Part shown: positions 16,503-26,422 of the stretch, piece by piece | Numbering within the stretch: position 1 is the first letter of the stretch | Layout of the letters: the number at the start of each line of letters is the position of its first letter | Source: Methylotenera sp. | GTDB taxonomy: Bacteria; Pseudomonadota; Gammaproteobacteria; Burkholderiales; Methylophilaceae | Assembly: GCF_013141425.1 (NCBI RefSeq) | Contig: NZ_JABFRA010000042.1 | Location: 1 to 46,102, forward strand | Direction: 5' to 3' | DNA: 46,102 bases | Position numbers and translations under genes: made by a program | Notes under the pieces: generated by a model | The model's input: only the letters and a program-made list of their open reading frames with translations | Database searches by the model: none | What the model was told of the DNA's origin: nothing

Positions 16503-17654
16503 CTAGGCAAATAAATCTTCGCTTAAATAGCCGATCGTCATGGTTTGATTGTGGAGCACGCTATCTCGCGTTTCGGGCCGCGGCGCAAATTCTCCGTATG
16601 AGTAAAAGCCGCTAATTGCAGTTTGTGAGCCTAAAATCTGTTTCACCAGTTTTACTTCGTCCACCACCAGTTCGGCCATTACACCCTTGCGGCCTACACA
16701 ACTAACACAGATAGCCAGGCCTGTTTGACTGGTACTGGTTTGACCAGTAACTAGATGTGCGGCATCGCCAGCACCTTCAACCAGTCTATCGTGGGTTGCT
16801 TGACAAAAGCGGACCGTTTCCCCTTCATCCACGTTGCCAGCGAAGGTGAGGCTGTTTTTTGTGCTATCAATGGCTAAAAGCGTGCGGATTTTTTCAATGT
16901 CGCGCTTGCCTTCTTCAATAATGGCGAATGGAAATTTTAGGCCACTACCTGGCAAACCTTTTGCAGTTTGCGCGCCAATGTACATGTTATATAAAGGCAG
17001 TGCAGGTTTTCCGTCAAGTTCAAGAACGATGTTTTTTTCAGATTTCGTGACAGTGCGTGGTGGACCATATGGTTTCCAGCCTCTGCCTACACCAGTCGCG
17101 GCCACTAAGTTTTTACCATACAAACCAACGGCAATAACTAGACCACTTGAAATGTTATCGTTAAAAATCTGAACGGTCTGGCTAAAGTTAAAGCCATCGC
17201 CAGCCATGCCGCCCATTAAGGGAATGTCACCAAGCACACTTTTAAATCCTTCCAGCAACTCGGAGCCGTTCACGCTTAAGCCATCAGAATAAACCAACAC
17301 AGCTCTTAATTGCGGTAAGTTTAACTGACTGGCTAAGCTAGCCGCTGTTTCAAATGAGTTCTGCATGCTGGTCATTTTGGTGTGCGTGACGCGCTGTATA
17401 GTTTTTTCCCATAAAACTGCGGTTATTTGCAGGCTGTCGTCAAATACGCCATCAGCAGTTATTTCACCTGAGGTAGAACAGCCGATGATTTGTGCAGTTG
17501 GGTAGCGTGTTTTTAATGTGTTGCTGAGTTTAGCTTCGCCAAAGCGCTTGACTGATCCAAACACAATAACCAAGTTTGCCGTTGGTAACGGCGAGGCGGC
17601 AGGCAAATCTTTTAATGTCATCTTAGCGGTTAATGATTCTTGTTTTACTATCAT
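16503..17654 (-). CDS. FIST-domain sensory protein
   Basis: 383 residues comprising an N-terminal FIST domain (about 20-210) and a FIST_C domain (about 215-370). Recognisable segments are IIGCSTSGEI, LLEGFKSVLGDIPLMGGMAGDG, GRGWKPYGPPRTVTKSEKN and the terminal ISGFYSYGEFAPR. FIST proteins bind small ligands; one branch (NosP) binds haem and senses nitric oxide, often next to histidine kinases or chemoreceptors. Haem binding here cannot be decided from sequence. There is no signal peptide or membrane helix, so it is cytoplasmic. It is divergent from pilG across a 274-bp AT-rich region, suggesting a link to the Pil-Chp pathway. Confidence 0.9.
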   Translation of the reverse strand: MIVKQESLTAKMTLKDLPAASPLPTANLVIVFGSVKRFGEAKLSNTLKTRYPTAQIIGCSTSGEITADGVFDDSLQITAVLWEKTIQRVTHTKMTSMQNSFETAASLASQLNLPQLRAVLVYSDGLSVNGSELLEGFKSVLGDIPLMGGMAGDGFNFSQTVQIFNDNISSGLVIAVGLYGKNLVAATGVGRGWKPYGPPRTVTKSEKNIVLELDGKPALPLYNMYIGAQTAKGLPGSGLKFPFAIIEEGKRDIEKIRTLLAIDSTKNSLTFAGNVDEGETVRFCQATHDRLVEGAGDAAHLVTGQTSTSQTGLAICVSCVGRKGVMAELVVDEVKLVKQILGSQTAISGFYSYGEFAPRPETRDSVLHNQTMTIGYLSEDLFA

Positions 17655-17834
17655 TACGAATCCTTATAATTGGTTGCTTCAAACATCAAATAAAAAAATA
17701 TGTTAAAAAATGTTAAGAAATATTATATGCTACCCATTCGGGTGAATGGTGAAAATTTATTATTTTTTTGCATATTATAGTAAAGTTGAAAAATATCATA
17801 TAACTTAATATATTGCGTAACTTTGTTAAACCTA

Positions 17835-17862
17835 TTGCTTATTACACGACTCTGTATATACA
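17835..17862 (+). promoter_or_regulatory. Candidate sigma-70 promoter of the pilGHIJ-chpA cluster
   Basis: TTGCTT (17835-17840) and TATACA (17857-17862) are separated by 16 bp in an AT-rich divergent intergenic region. They lie about 65 bp upstream of the pilG start. The match to the consensus is moderate, and no transcript evidence is available. Confidence 0.35.
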
Positions 17863-17928
17863 ATGAGTCAAAATTAACGCAATCAAATTTAATTTAATTT
17901 TACTGCGCATAAATAAGGGAGCTTGCTG

Positions 17929-18396
17929 GTGAGCCAACAAAAGCCAAGTCAAGAAGATCAAAATCAGTTGTTACATCTAAAGTTAACACTAGAACAGCTT
18001 TCTAGTATTAAAGTGATGGTGATTGATGACAGTAATACGATACGTCGTAGTGCAGAGATTTTTCTTAAATCTTCAGGCTGTGAAGTGATTTTAGCTGAGG
18101 ATGGTTTTGATGCTTTGGCTAAGATTTCAAACGAACATCCCGATATTATTTTCGTTGATATTATGATGCCAAGGCTCGATGGCTATCAAACCTGCTCACT
18201 CATTAAGAGAAATGCGCGCTATAAAGCTACCCCAGTCATTATGCTGTCAAGTAAAGACGGCTTGTTTGACCGTGCGCGTGGTCGCATGGTGGGCTCTGAC
18301 CAATACTTAACCAAACCTTTTACACAAGAAACGCTGATTGATGCTGTGCAAACTTACGCAGCAATCAGTCGGGCAACCCAACAGAAGGCAGACTAG
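17929..18396 (+). CDS. pilG: Twitching motility response regulator PilG
   Basis: Single-domain CheY-like receiver, 155 residues from the chosen GTG. A TTG six bases earlier would give two more residues, but AAGGGAG at 17915-17921 is well spaced only for the GTG. The receiver starts near 27 (VMVIDDSNTIRRSAEIFL) and the phospho-acceptor Asp lies in FVDIMMPRLDGYQ; Ser and Lys of the switch are in MLSSKD and TKPF. In Pseudomonas PilG receives phosphate from ChpA and promotes type IV pilus extension and cAMP signalling. It is the first gene of a five-gene cluster, 2 bp before pilH. Confidence 0.94.
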   Translation: MSQQKPSQEDQNQLLHLKLTLEQLSSIKVMVIDDSNTIRRSAEIFLKSSGCEVILAEDGFDALAKISNEHPDIIFVDIMMPRLDGYQTCSLIKRNARYKATPVIMLSSKDGLFDRARGRMVGSDQYLTKPFTQETLIDAVQTYAAISRATQQKAD

Positions 18397-18398
18397 CG

Positions 18399-18764
18399 AT
18401 GGCAATTGAAACAATTTTAGTGGTTGATGATTCTGCGACGGATCGATTTTTTTTAACCGAGCTGCTCGAGACGGCTGGTTTCACCGTAATTGGGGCTGAA
18501 AGTGGCGAAGAATGTTTGGCTAAAGTTGCGGCAAAGCATCCAGATTTGATTTTGTGTGATGTGGTGATGCCCGGTCTGACGGGTTTTCAAGTGACGCGCA
18601 CCTTAACTAAGGATGCCACGACGGCGCACATCCCAGTGATTTTATGTACCGGCAAGTCGCAGGCTACGGATTTGGCATGGGCCTTGAAAATGGGCGCAAA
18701 GGCTTGTGTAACTAAGCCGGTTGCAAGTGCTGATTTGTTATCGCTGATAAAAACTTTAGGCTAA
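18399..18764 (+). CDS. pilH: Twitching motility response regulator PilH
   Basis: 121-residue receiver-only protein. The acidic pair is in ILVVDDSATDRFFL, the phospho-acceptor Asp in LCDVVMPGLTGFQ and the conserved Lys in VTKPV. PilH is the second response regulator of the Pil-Chp system, linked to pilus retraction or acting as a phosphate sink. It sits 2 bp after pilG and is therefore probably co-translated. Order and sequence make the assignment secure, though receiver-only proteins are hard to separate without their neighbours. Confidence 0.93.
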   Translation: MAIETILVVDDSATDRFFLTELLETAGFTVIGAESGEECLAKVAAKHPDLILCDVVMPGLTGFQVTRTLTKDATTAHIPVILCTGKSQATDLAWALKMGAKACVTKPVASADLLSLIKTLG

Positions 18765-18834
18765 CAACTGGGGGCTCATTTTCATTGATTGATAAAAACG
18801 GTTCATTTAACTCAACATGTAACTAGACCAAATT

Positions 18835-19362
18835 ATGGCAAAAACCTCAAATTTACGTGAATTTCAAGAAGCTATCCTTTTGCGGCTTAAAGAAGCCACT
18901 GCAAAAGGCGGTGCGGTGTCGACTTCACGTTTGGGGGTTAATGTCAGTTCAAGAAAAGTGTTAATCAATTTAAGCCAGGTCAGTGAGGTTTTGCCTGTAC
19001 CGCCAATACAGTTCGTACCATTAACGCAACCTTGGTTTTTGGGTGTTGCAAATGTGCGTGGTAATTTATACAACATAACCGATTTGGCGCTGTTTATGGG
19101 TTTGCCACCCACACAAAAATCAGCGAATAACCGTATTGTGTTAATCAACTCAGAAACCACCACGCAATCAGCTTTGTTAATTGATAGCTTGGTAGGTTTA
19201 CGTAGTGTTGAAGCAATGCAAGCGTTGGAAGAATCTGCTGAAAGCAATGAAACGTTTTTTAGTAATAAAACTTACCAAGATGCAGATAAAAATAAATGGT
19301 TTGAGTTAGATGTAGAAGTGTTAGTGCAAGATAAGTCGTTTATTCAGCCAACGATAACTTAA
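18835..19362 (+). CDS. pilI: Pilus chemosensory coupling protein PilI (CheW-like)
   Basis: 175 residues, a CheW-type SH3-like double barrel. It joins the receptor PilJ to the kinase ChpA at the inner membrane. Characteristic segments are VLINLSQVSEVLPVPPIQFVP and PWFLGVANVRGNLYNITDLALFMG, the latter being the typical CheW/PilI core. It follows pilH after 70 bp and precedes pilJ by about 100 bp; no terminator was seen in either gap. Confidence 0.93.
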   Translation: MAKTSNLREFQEAILLRLKEATAKGGAVSTSRLGVNVSSRKVLINLSQVSEVLPVPPIQFVPLTQPWFLGVANVRGNLYNITDLALFMGLPPTQKSANNRIVLINSETTTQSALLIDSLVGLRSVEAMQALEESAESNETFFSNKTYQDADKNKWFELDVEVLVQDKSFIQPTIT

Positions 19363-19465
19363 GTTTGTTTATTGGGTGGTACTGTTTAGTTGGAAGCGTT
19401 TAGTGTTTAGAAAAGCTAAAAATAGCTTGTATAAAGCATAATCATTTTGTGAATTGGGGTTCAAA

Positions 19466-21226
19466 ATGGCATTAGATCTAGCGGTTATAAAAAACTTGCC
19501 TGTAAAAATCGGTGAATTCTTAATCAGTTTAAAAAACAGGGCCAGTGAATTAAATACTTCGCGAACTGAGGGCTTGTCAGCGAGTTTTAGGCAACTTTAC
19601 CTACAAATTGTCGCATTTATTGTGTTTGCAGCCTTGAGTTTCTGGGTGATTAACCAAGTGCGTGTAAATGGTTCGGTTTACAACGACTTAAAAGCCTATC
19701 AAGATTTATCGGCCGATAGTTCACCGCCATCACTATATCCGGTCGATGCCTTCGCTTATTACAATCAAGCTTATATTGCTTCTACTAACTTTAATAATGA
19801 GAAACGTGACAAAGCACTCGAGAATGCAGCAAAATATGAGGCCCTATTTAAAGAGCGTTCCGCCTATTGGCAAAAAAATCTAGATAACGCTAAGTTGCAA
19901 GGCGCCTTAGATGAAGCGATTAAAGCAGGCGAAAACTTTTTCCAGGTGGCGCATACCCGCTATATTCCGTCCTTGCCTTTAGGTACTGTTTCCGCATCCG
20001 CTCCGCTATCGGATTTAACTGCAGCCTTTGAAGTGGCTCAACAAGCGGGTATTGTTTTTATTGCCGCAGTTAAGCAAGAAAATGACAAGTTGGTTCAATC
20101 GCAATCTAATTTTATTAAATTGGTATTGTTTGGCCTGTTATTACTAGCCTTAGTTTTAGTGTTGTTAATGTACTTTTTTGGTCGAAAACAAGTTGAGCAA
20201 TCGAGTGTACTTACTGATCAATTGGCAAAAGAGGGTCAGGACAACCAAGAAGCTGTGTTGCAGTTACTGGATGAAATGGGTGACTTGGCAGATGGCGATT
20301 TAACTGTAAAAGCAGAAGTACGCGACAGCATTACTGGCGCGATTGCCGACTCAATTAACTATACCATTGATAGCTTGCGTGACTTGGTAGTTGAGATTAA
20401 TCGAGCTACCGAACAGGTGACTTCTGCCACTTCGGTTGCGCAAAATACCTCTTCTCAGTTGTTATCTGCGGCAGAGACGCAATCGGAACAAATTCTGCAA
20501 ACAACAGATGCGGTAACTGACATGACGCGCTCCATCTTGCAGGTTTCAAGTAACGCGGCGCAAGCTTCTCAGGTGGCACAGCGCTCCCTAGAGGCGGCAA
20601 ATCAAGGTTCGCAGGCGGTACAAAACACCATTTCTGGAATGAACGAAATTCGTACGCAGATTCAGGAAACCTCTAAACGTATTAAACGTTTGGGTGAAAG
20701 CTCTCAAGAGATTAGTGAAATTGTGGAGCTGATTTCAGACATTACCGAACAAACCAATATTCTAGCCTTGAATGCGGCGATTCAGGCGGCTTCAGCGGGT
20801 GAAGCGGGAAGGGGCTTTACCGTGGTTGCGGAAGAGGTGCAACGCCTAGCGGAACGTTCATCAGAAGCGACTAAACAGATTAGTGCGATTGTGAAAACCA
20901 TTCAGACCGATACGCATGGCGCGGTGGTGGCGATGGAGAAAAGTACCGAAGGTGTGGTTGAAGGGGCGCGCGTTGCGGATGCGGCAGGTCAGGCCTTGAC
21001 TGAGATCGAAACCGTGACCAATAATCTGGCGCGATTGATTCAATCGATTTCCATCGCAACAAATGCGCAAACGGAATCGGCGACTACGGTTGCAAATAAC
21101 ATGCAGTTGATTCAAGAGATTACGACGCAAACATCCGAAGGTACGCAATTGACTGCAGAATCGGTTGGCCAGCTAACTTCATTGGCGGAAGAACTGCGGG
21201 CTTCTGTGGCTGGCTTCAAGCTTTAA
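19466..21226 (+). CDS. pilJ: Pilus methyl-accepting chemotaxis protein PilJ
   Basis: 586 residues from the ATG at 19466. An in-frame TTG at 19454 exists, but GGGG six bases before the ATG supports the later start. Transmembrane helices lie at about 48-68 and 217-238 and flank a periplasmic helical region of about 150 residues, shorter than that of the roughly 680-residue Pseudomonas PilJ as I recall it. A HAMP-like stretch and the conserved signalling hairpin ([22 protein letters not shown]) follow. The receptor senses surface contact or pilus state and controls ChpA. The C-terminus lacks a CheR-tethering pentapeptide. Confidence 0.93.
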   Translation: MALDLAVIKNLPVKIGEFLISLKNRASELNTSRTEGLSASFRQLYLQIVAFIVFAALSFWVINQVRVNGSVYNDLKAYQDLSADSSPPSLYPVDAFAYYNQAYIASTNFNNEKRDKALENAAKYEALFKERSAYWQKNLDNAKLQGALDEAIKAGENFFQVAHTRYIPSLPLGTVSASAPLSDLTAAFEVAQQAGIVFIAAVKQENDKLVQSQSNFIKLVLFGLLLLALVLVLLMYFFGRKQVEQSSVLTDQLAKEGQDNQEAVLQLLDEMGDLADGDLTVKAEVRDSITGAIADSINYTIDSLRDLVVEINRATEQVTSATSVAQNTSSQLLSAAETQSEQILQTTDAVTDMTRSILQVSSNAAQASQVAQRSLEAANQGSQAVQNTISGMNEIRTQIQETSKRIKRLGESSQEISEIVELISDITEQTNILALNAAIQAASAGEAGRGFTVVAEEVQRLAERSSEATKQISAIVKTIQTDTHGAVVAMEKSTEGVVEGARVADAAGQALTEIETVTNNLARLIQSISIATNAQTESATTVANNMQLIQEITTQTSEGTQLTAESVGQLTSLAEELRASVAGFKL

Positions 21227-21313
21227 CGGCGTTTCCTTTGTAAAAAGCTTGCTAGTTAATCAGGAAGATTCATCACCCAATGACAATGAAGCATCATCAT
21301 ATTAGGGCTAAAA

Positions 21314-24300
21314 ATGGCTGAAGCATTCGATATTGGCCCATTGTCTTGGGTAAAAGATGAAATTTATCAGTCGCTTAAAAAAGCACGAGATAGTTTTGTT
21401 GTTGTAGCCGATAAGCCAAGTGAATTTGCTAGCTTACGCTTTACTACGGCCCATCTTTATCAGGTGAGTGGTGCGTTAGATATGGTCGGTCTTGAAGGCT
21501 GTAAACGCTACTGTTCTGAAATTGAAAAACTCACCAGTAAAATAGAAAAACAGCAAATCGCCGTTTCTGACTCTGTTATGGCTGCTTTGATACAAGCCGT
21601 TGATACGCTAAACTTGTATTTACAAGACCTGTTGAACGGCATGCAGGACACGCCTACCAAGCTTTATGAAAGCTTAAAGCCTTTGGTCGAATTACAGGAT
21701 GAACCCTTAGATATCAGTGATTTGTTTTATCCGGATACCAGTTACACCGCCCCTAAAGATTTACCAGCGAATCCTATTGCAGAAACGGCTGTACCAATAT
21801 TTGTTGCTGAACAACGTATTGTTTTCCAAAAAGCATTGTTAGATTGGCTGCGAAGCAAAGACTCTAGCTCGTTAAATACGATGCGCCAGGCGATTGCGAA
21901 TGTACAACAGGTACAGCAAAAAAGTGCACTAAAAACGCTTTGGTGGGCGGCAACTGCTTTTGCAGATTCGCTCGGGCAAAATAAAATCGCTGAAGATTCT
22001 GGTGCGAAAAAATTGTGTAGCAGGCTCGATCAGCAACTGCGTAAAATGGCTCTAGGTGAGGCAAAGGCGCCCTCACAGCTATTACGAAATGTGCTTTATT
22101 ATGTAGCGATTAGTGATAGCAAAACGGAAGATATCGCCAAGGTTAAAAAGCTATTTGAACTTGAAGAATTATTGCCTTCGTCAGAAGGCTCTGCAGGCAA
22201 TACTGGCACTTCAGCCGAGCGTGCTGCATTGGCGCAATTGAATGCGGAGTTACCAAGTCTAAAAGATTTATGGACGACGATTAGTACAAGTAGTTATTTT
22301 GTTGATTTAGAAGCCTTTGCCGATAAAATTGATCATTTAGCCATGTTGCTATTGAGTTTAAGTAATAAAAAAGTACTTAAGCTGATAAATGCGATTCACT
22401 CGACCGTAATGGCCTTAAAAGCGGATAAGAGCAAAATCAATGAAACGGCATTTATTGAAATTGCCGCCTCACTCAATTTGCTGGAATATATCAGTGAATA
22501 TTATCTGCAATTAGATGCTGAAGCTGAGCAGAAAATCACGACGCAAACTGCACGTTTAAAATCATTCGTCAAAGGCAAAACGCTTGCGCCCGCTGTTGAA
22601 GCTTTTGCCACCGCTAGCTTGGATGCAAATGTTATTGGTGCAGTGGCTAAGCAAATTATTGGTGCCTTGCAAGTTGCTGAAAAAGCCTTGGATACATTTT
22701 TTAGAAATCCTAATAACGTAGTTGTACTGGACGAGACAAATAAACCATTGCAACAGGTAGTGGCGGCGTTCGATATGCTGGAAATGCCTTTACCAAAAAC
22801 TATCGCTCAATTGAGTGCGGCTTATGTGAATCATTTTAAAACGTCTGAAGCAATAGAGGTACGGGCTACACAATTCGAACTCGTCGCCGAGAGTTTAAGT
22901 ATGTTAGGACTGTATGCCGAAGAACTGCCTAAAGTGCGAGTGGAGTCAGAGCAGGCGCTTTCAAATGCCTTAGCAAGGCTAGAGCAAGGTGCAAAAGCAT
23001 TCAACATTCGTTTTGAACTCGATGAATACCTAGAAGTGAAAACTGAGGCTGAAGAAACTCAAAGTCAAACTCAAGTTAGGCTCGCTGAAGTTGAATCTAC
23101 AGCTCAAAATTCTTCACTTCCACTTGCGCAGGATGATACTGTAATTCCACCTGAATCGGAAGGTGTGACAGATAAAGCAGTTGATTTGGAATTGCAAGAT
23201 ATTTTCTTGACGGAAGCAGAAGAAGTATTAGCCAGCTTAGCACAAAATTTGCAAGCTTTACGCGTAAATGCCACTGACAGCGAAGCCTTGGTTGAAGTGC
23301 GTCGCGACTATCACACCTTAAAAGGTAGTGGACGTACTGTGGGTCTGGTCGGGATGAGTGAGGTGGCATGGTCAGTCGAGAAGCTGTTAAATTTAGTGAT
23401 GGAGCGTAAGGCTTTTCCAACGAATGAGCAGTTAGGCTTTGTAGAAAATACCAGTGCAGCTTTTGCTTGCTGGGTAGCCGAATTGCAAGCGAATAATACC
23501 GTAACATTAAATCCAGAACCGTTTCAAAAGCGTGCGGCTGAACTTGAACAAGCTTTTGAGCATGCTTTGGCTGTTACAAAGCCTAAGCCACAAAAAGAAG
23601 AAGTGCTGATTGGTGGCACGCGTACTTTAAGTAAAGCGTTCTTCAATATATTCTTGGCAGAGGCTCAGCAACATTTAGCGGTGTTGATTGAAGCACAAAA
23701 ATCTTTAGCCACCGATACCCATGAATTGCCGTCCGAAGCAAGCCGTCGTGCCGCACACACTTTAGGTAGCAATGCCCTCACTGCCGGCTTTAAATCTACG
23801 GGTGATTTGGCACGCGCTTTGGAGCATTGGCTTGATGAGCATGCGGGGGGATGGACCACACAGTCTATCGCGTTGTATGGAAATGTAGTGAAAGCGTTAG
23901 CCGATGGATTGGAAAAGGCAAAAGCTTTAAAAAATCCTAAATCAACCCGTGCATTGATTCTGGCTTTGAGTGAGTCTACCGCCAAAATGCAGGCTATTGC
24001 AACACAACAGGCAGAAGCGGCAGTTCAAGAGTTGGAGCAAGAAGAAGTTGCCGAAAAATCAGCCAAAAAATCAAAAGCAAAAGTAGCGGAAAATACGGGT
24101 GTTCGAGTAGATTCTGTTCTGGACTCTGCCTTAGATGACGCACAAACTGTTCAGGCAGAGGTTCAACCAGAGCCTGTGTTAGATGAAACTGCCATAGTGG
24201 AGGCACTTCAAGCGAGTAAGACGCGTGATGGTGCTGTCGATCAGGAATTATTAGGCTTGTTTGTAGAAGAAGCGCGTGAATTAGTGCCACAAGTAGGACG

Positions 24301-26422
24301 AGATTTACGTGGTTGGCGAGCTAACCCACAGGAAGCAGAATTTGCCGATTCACTTCAACGTGCACTTCACACCTTAAAAGGTAGTGCACGCATGGCCGGG
24401 CAGGGGAATATCGGCGACAGTGTTCACAAAATGGAAGATAGAGTCATTCATGCGCTACGACACAGGGCGACTTCAGATGATTTTGATGAGATGTTTGCCG
24501 AGTTTGATCGCATTGGTTATATGTTAGAAGATATTACCGGCGGCGTAAAAGTCAATGCTCAGGAGGTTGATGGTGCAGCAACTGATGTCACGCCAACTCG
24601 TTCGATTGAACGTAAATCACAATTTTTGCGGATGCGCGCAGATGTTTTAGATCGTTTAATCAATGAGGCGGGTGAAGTTTCTATCATGCGTTCACGCATG
24701 GATAGAGAAATGCAATATTTCAAACAGTCCTCTGTAGATTTAACGGATAGCATAAGCCGAATGCGTAGCTATTTGCGTGAGCTGGAAATTGAAGCGGAAA
24801 CGCAAATGCAGTCACGAATGAGCTTGTTACAAGAAGCGAATGAGACATTTGACCCCTTGGAATTTGACCGATTTACCCGCTTGCAAGAATTAACGCGGAT
24901 GATGGCGGAAAGTGTCAACGACGTTTCAACGATACAACATGGCTTACTACTAAATCTAGACCAGACTGACGCAGCATTGCAGCAACAAAACCGCATGAAC
25001 CGTGAATTGCAGCAGGGCTTGATGGGTGTTCGTATGTTGCCCTTTGCTACCATTTCTGAGCGCTTGCAACGTATAGTACGGCAAACCGCGCGAGAACTGA
25101 ACAAACGCGTTGAAATGAGCATTGAGGGCGAAAATATCGAGCTTGACCGTAGCGTGCTAGACAAAATGGGCGCTCCATTAGAACATTTATTGCGTAATGC
25201 CGTTGCACATGGCTTAGAGTCTAGCGAAGAACGTAAACGTTTAGGTAAACCGGAGACGGGCCAGATTTCGCTAAAAGTTAGTTTGGAAAATGATGAAATT
25301 ACCTTGGTAGTGACGGACGATGGAGCCGGCATTAATCTAGAAAAAGTTAAACAAAAAGCCATTGAAAAAGGACTTTTTACGGTAAATCAAGAGTTGTCTG
25401 ACCAGGCTTTAATGGCGGTGATATTCGAGCCCGGTTTTACTACCGCAGATAGCGTATCGCAGATTGCAGGCCGTGGCGTCGGTCTGGACGCGGTAAGGAG
25501 CGATATTGCCGCATTGAGTGGACGTATTGATGTGAGTAACATTGCTGGCAAAGGCGCCATGTTTAATGTTTACTTGCCGGTGACGTTATCGGTTGCGCAG
25601 GTAATTATGGCGCGAGTAGGCAATAAACTGTTTGCCATTCCATCGGTGATGGTGGAGCAAGTGCAAAAGCTCAAACAAAACGACTTAATTACAGCCTACC
25701 AAGCACACAAAGTCAGCTGGGCTGGACGAGATTATCCAATACACTTTTTATCTAAATTGATCGGTGAAGTTGATCATGTTGCGCAACAGCATGTATACAC
25801 TCCAGTGGTGTTGTTGCGAAGTGGTACTTATCGTACCGCGTTGCATGTCGATGAAATTATCGGCAACCAAGAGGTGGTGATGAAGCAGATTGGATCTCAA
25901 CTTGCACGTGTACCTGGCATGATAGGCGCTACAGTGTTGGGGGATGGTGTTATCGTCTTAGTGATTAATCCAGTGCAATTGGCTAACCGTGAAGCACTTT
26001 CTGTTGGTGCAATTAAAGTGACTACAGTAGCACCAGTAGTCGAGCATGTGAAAAAAATCGCACTCGTGGTGGATGATTCGCTGACCATGCGTAAGGTGCT
26101 ATCGCGCGTATTGGAACGTGAAGATTTTGAAGTGGTGACCGCCAATGATGGTATGGATGCGATTCAAAAGCTTCAACTCCTTACCCCGGATATTATTCTG
26201 ACTGACATTGAAATGCCACGCATGGATGGCTTTGAATTCTCACGCCACGTTCGAGATAATCAAAAAACTACCAATATTCCCTTGATTGTGATTAGTTCGC
26301 GTACTGCAGAAAAACATCGTAACGTAGCTAAAGAATTAGGTGTAAATGCGTTCTTGGGTAAACCAGTGCAAGATGAAGAGCTTATCGAGCAGGTGAATGC
26401 CTTATTGCAAGTTAAAGGCTAG
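21314..26422 (+). CDS. chpA: Hybrid histidine kinase ChpA/PilL with multiple Hpt domains
   Basis: 1702-residue CheA-type kinase. Hpt-like modules: a degenerate N-terminal one (about 30-110, no phospho-His); one with His667 in YHTLKGSGRT; one with His815 in HTLGSN, lacking the usual Lys-Gly; and one with His1019 in LHTLKGSARM. A long helical region (about 140-590) precedes the second. The CheA dimerisation and ATPase region contains RMLPF, the N-box Asn1295 in LLRNAVAHG, Asp1335 in DDGAGI and GRGVGLDAV. A CheW-like domain (about 1430-1560) and a receiver with Asp1631 in LTDIEMPRMDGF end the protein. It phosphorylates PilG and PilH. It closes the cluster 87 bp after pilJ, with no pilK or chpB. 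Confidence 0.95.
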   Translation: MAEAFDIGPLSWVKDEIYQSLKKARDSFVVVADKPSEFASLRFTTAHLYQVSGALDMVGLEGCKRYCSEIEKLTSKIEKQQIAVSDSVMAALIQAVDTLNLYLQDLLNGMQDTPTKLYESLKPLVELQDEPLDISDLFYPDTSYTAPKDLPANPIAETAVPIFVAEQRIVFQKALLDWLRSKDSSSLNTMRQAIANVQQVQQKSALKTLWWAATAFADSLGQNKIAEDSGAKKLCSRLDQQLRKMALGEAKAPSQLLRNVLYYVAISDSKTEDIAKVKKLFELEELLPSSEGSAGNTGTSAERAALAQLNAELPSLKDLWTTISTSSYFVDLEAFADKIDHLAMLLLSLSNKKVLKLINAIHSTVMALKADKSKINETAFIEIAASLNLLEYISEYYLQLDAEAEQKITTQTARLKSFVKGKTLAPAVEAFATASLDANVIGAVAKQIIGALQVAEKALDTFFRNPNNVVVLDETNKPLQQVVAAFDMLEMPLPKTIAQLSAAYVNHFKTSEAIEVRATQFELVAESLSMLGLYAEELPKVRVESEQALSNALARLEQGAKAFNIRFELDEYLEVKTEAEETQSQTQVRLAEVESTAQNSSLPLAQDDTVIPPESEGVTDKAVDLELQDIFLTEAEEVLASLAQNLQALRVNATDSEALVEVRRDYHTLKGSGRTVGLVGMSEVAWSVEKLLNLVMERKAFPTNEQLGFVENTSAAFACWVAELQANNTVTLNPEPFQKRAAELEQAFEHALAVTKPKPQKEEVLIGGTRTLSKAFFNIFLAEAQQHLAVLIEAQKSLATDTHELPSEASRRAAHTLGSNALTAGFKSTGDLARALEHWLDEHAGGWTTQSIALYGNVVKALADGLEKAKALKNPKSTRALILALSESTAKMQAIATQQAEAAVQELEQEEVAEKSAKKSKAKVAENTGVRVDSVLDSALDDAQTVQAEVQPEPVLDETAIVEALQASKTRDGAVDQELLGLFVEEARELVPQVGRDLRGWRANPQEAEFADSLQRALHTLKGSARMAGQGNIGDSVHKMEDRVIHALRHRATSDDFDEMFAEFDRIGYMLEDITGGVKVNAQEVDGAATDVTPTRSIERKSQFLRMRADVLDRLINEAGEVSIMRSRMDREMQYFKQSSVDLTDSISRMRSYLRELEIEAETQMQSRMSLLQEANETFDPLEFDRFTRLQELTRMMAESVNDVSTIQHGLLLNLDQTDAALQQQNRMNRELQQGLMGVRMLPFATISERLQRIVRQTARELNKRVEMSIEGENIELDRSVLDKMGAPLEHLLRNAVAHGLESSEERKRLGKPETGQISLKVSLENDEITLVVTDDGAGINLEKVKQKAIEKGLFTVNQELSDQALMAVIFEPGFTTADSVSQIAGRGVGLDAVRSDIAALSGRIDVSNIAGKGAMFNVYLPVTLSVAQVIMARVGNKLFAIPSVMVEQVQKLKQNDLITAYQAHKVSWAGRDYPIHFLSKLIGEVDHVAQQHVYTPVVLLRSGTYRTALHVDEIIGNQEVVMKQIGSQLARVPGMIGATVLGDGVIVLVINPVQLANREALSVGAIKVTTVAPVVEHVKKIALVVDDSLTMRKVLSRVLEREDFEVVTANDGMDAIQKLQLLTPDIILTDIEMPRMDGFEFSRHVRDNQKTTNIPLIVISSRTAEKHRNVAKELGVNAFLGKPVQDEELIEQVNALLQVKG

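Noticed and set aside
19454-19465. TTG start upstream of pilJ
   Set aside because: The GGGG that overlaps the TTG is correctly spaced for the ATG at 19466, which gives a normal PilJ N-terminus.
24769-25362. 197-codon open frame on the minus strand inside chpA
   Set aside because: It lies entirely opposite the conserved CheA catalytic region and encodes Ser/Arg-rich sequence without recognisable motifs.
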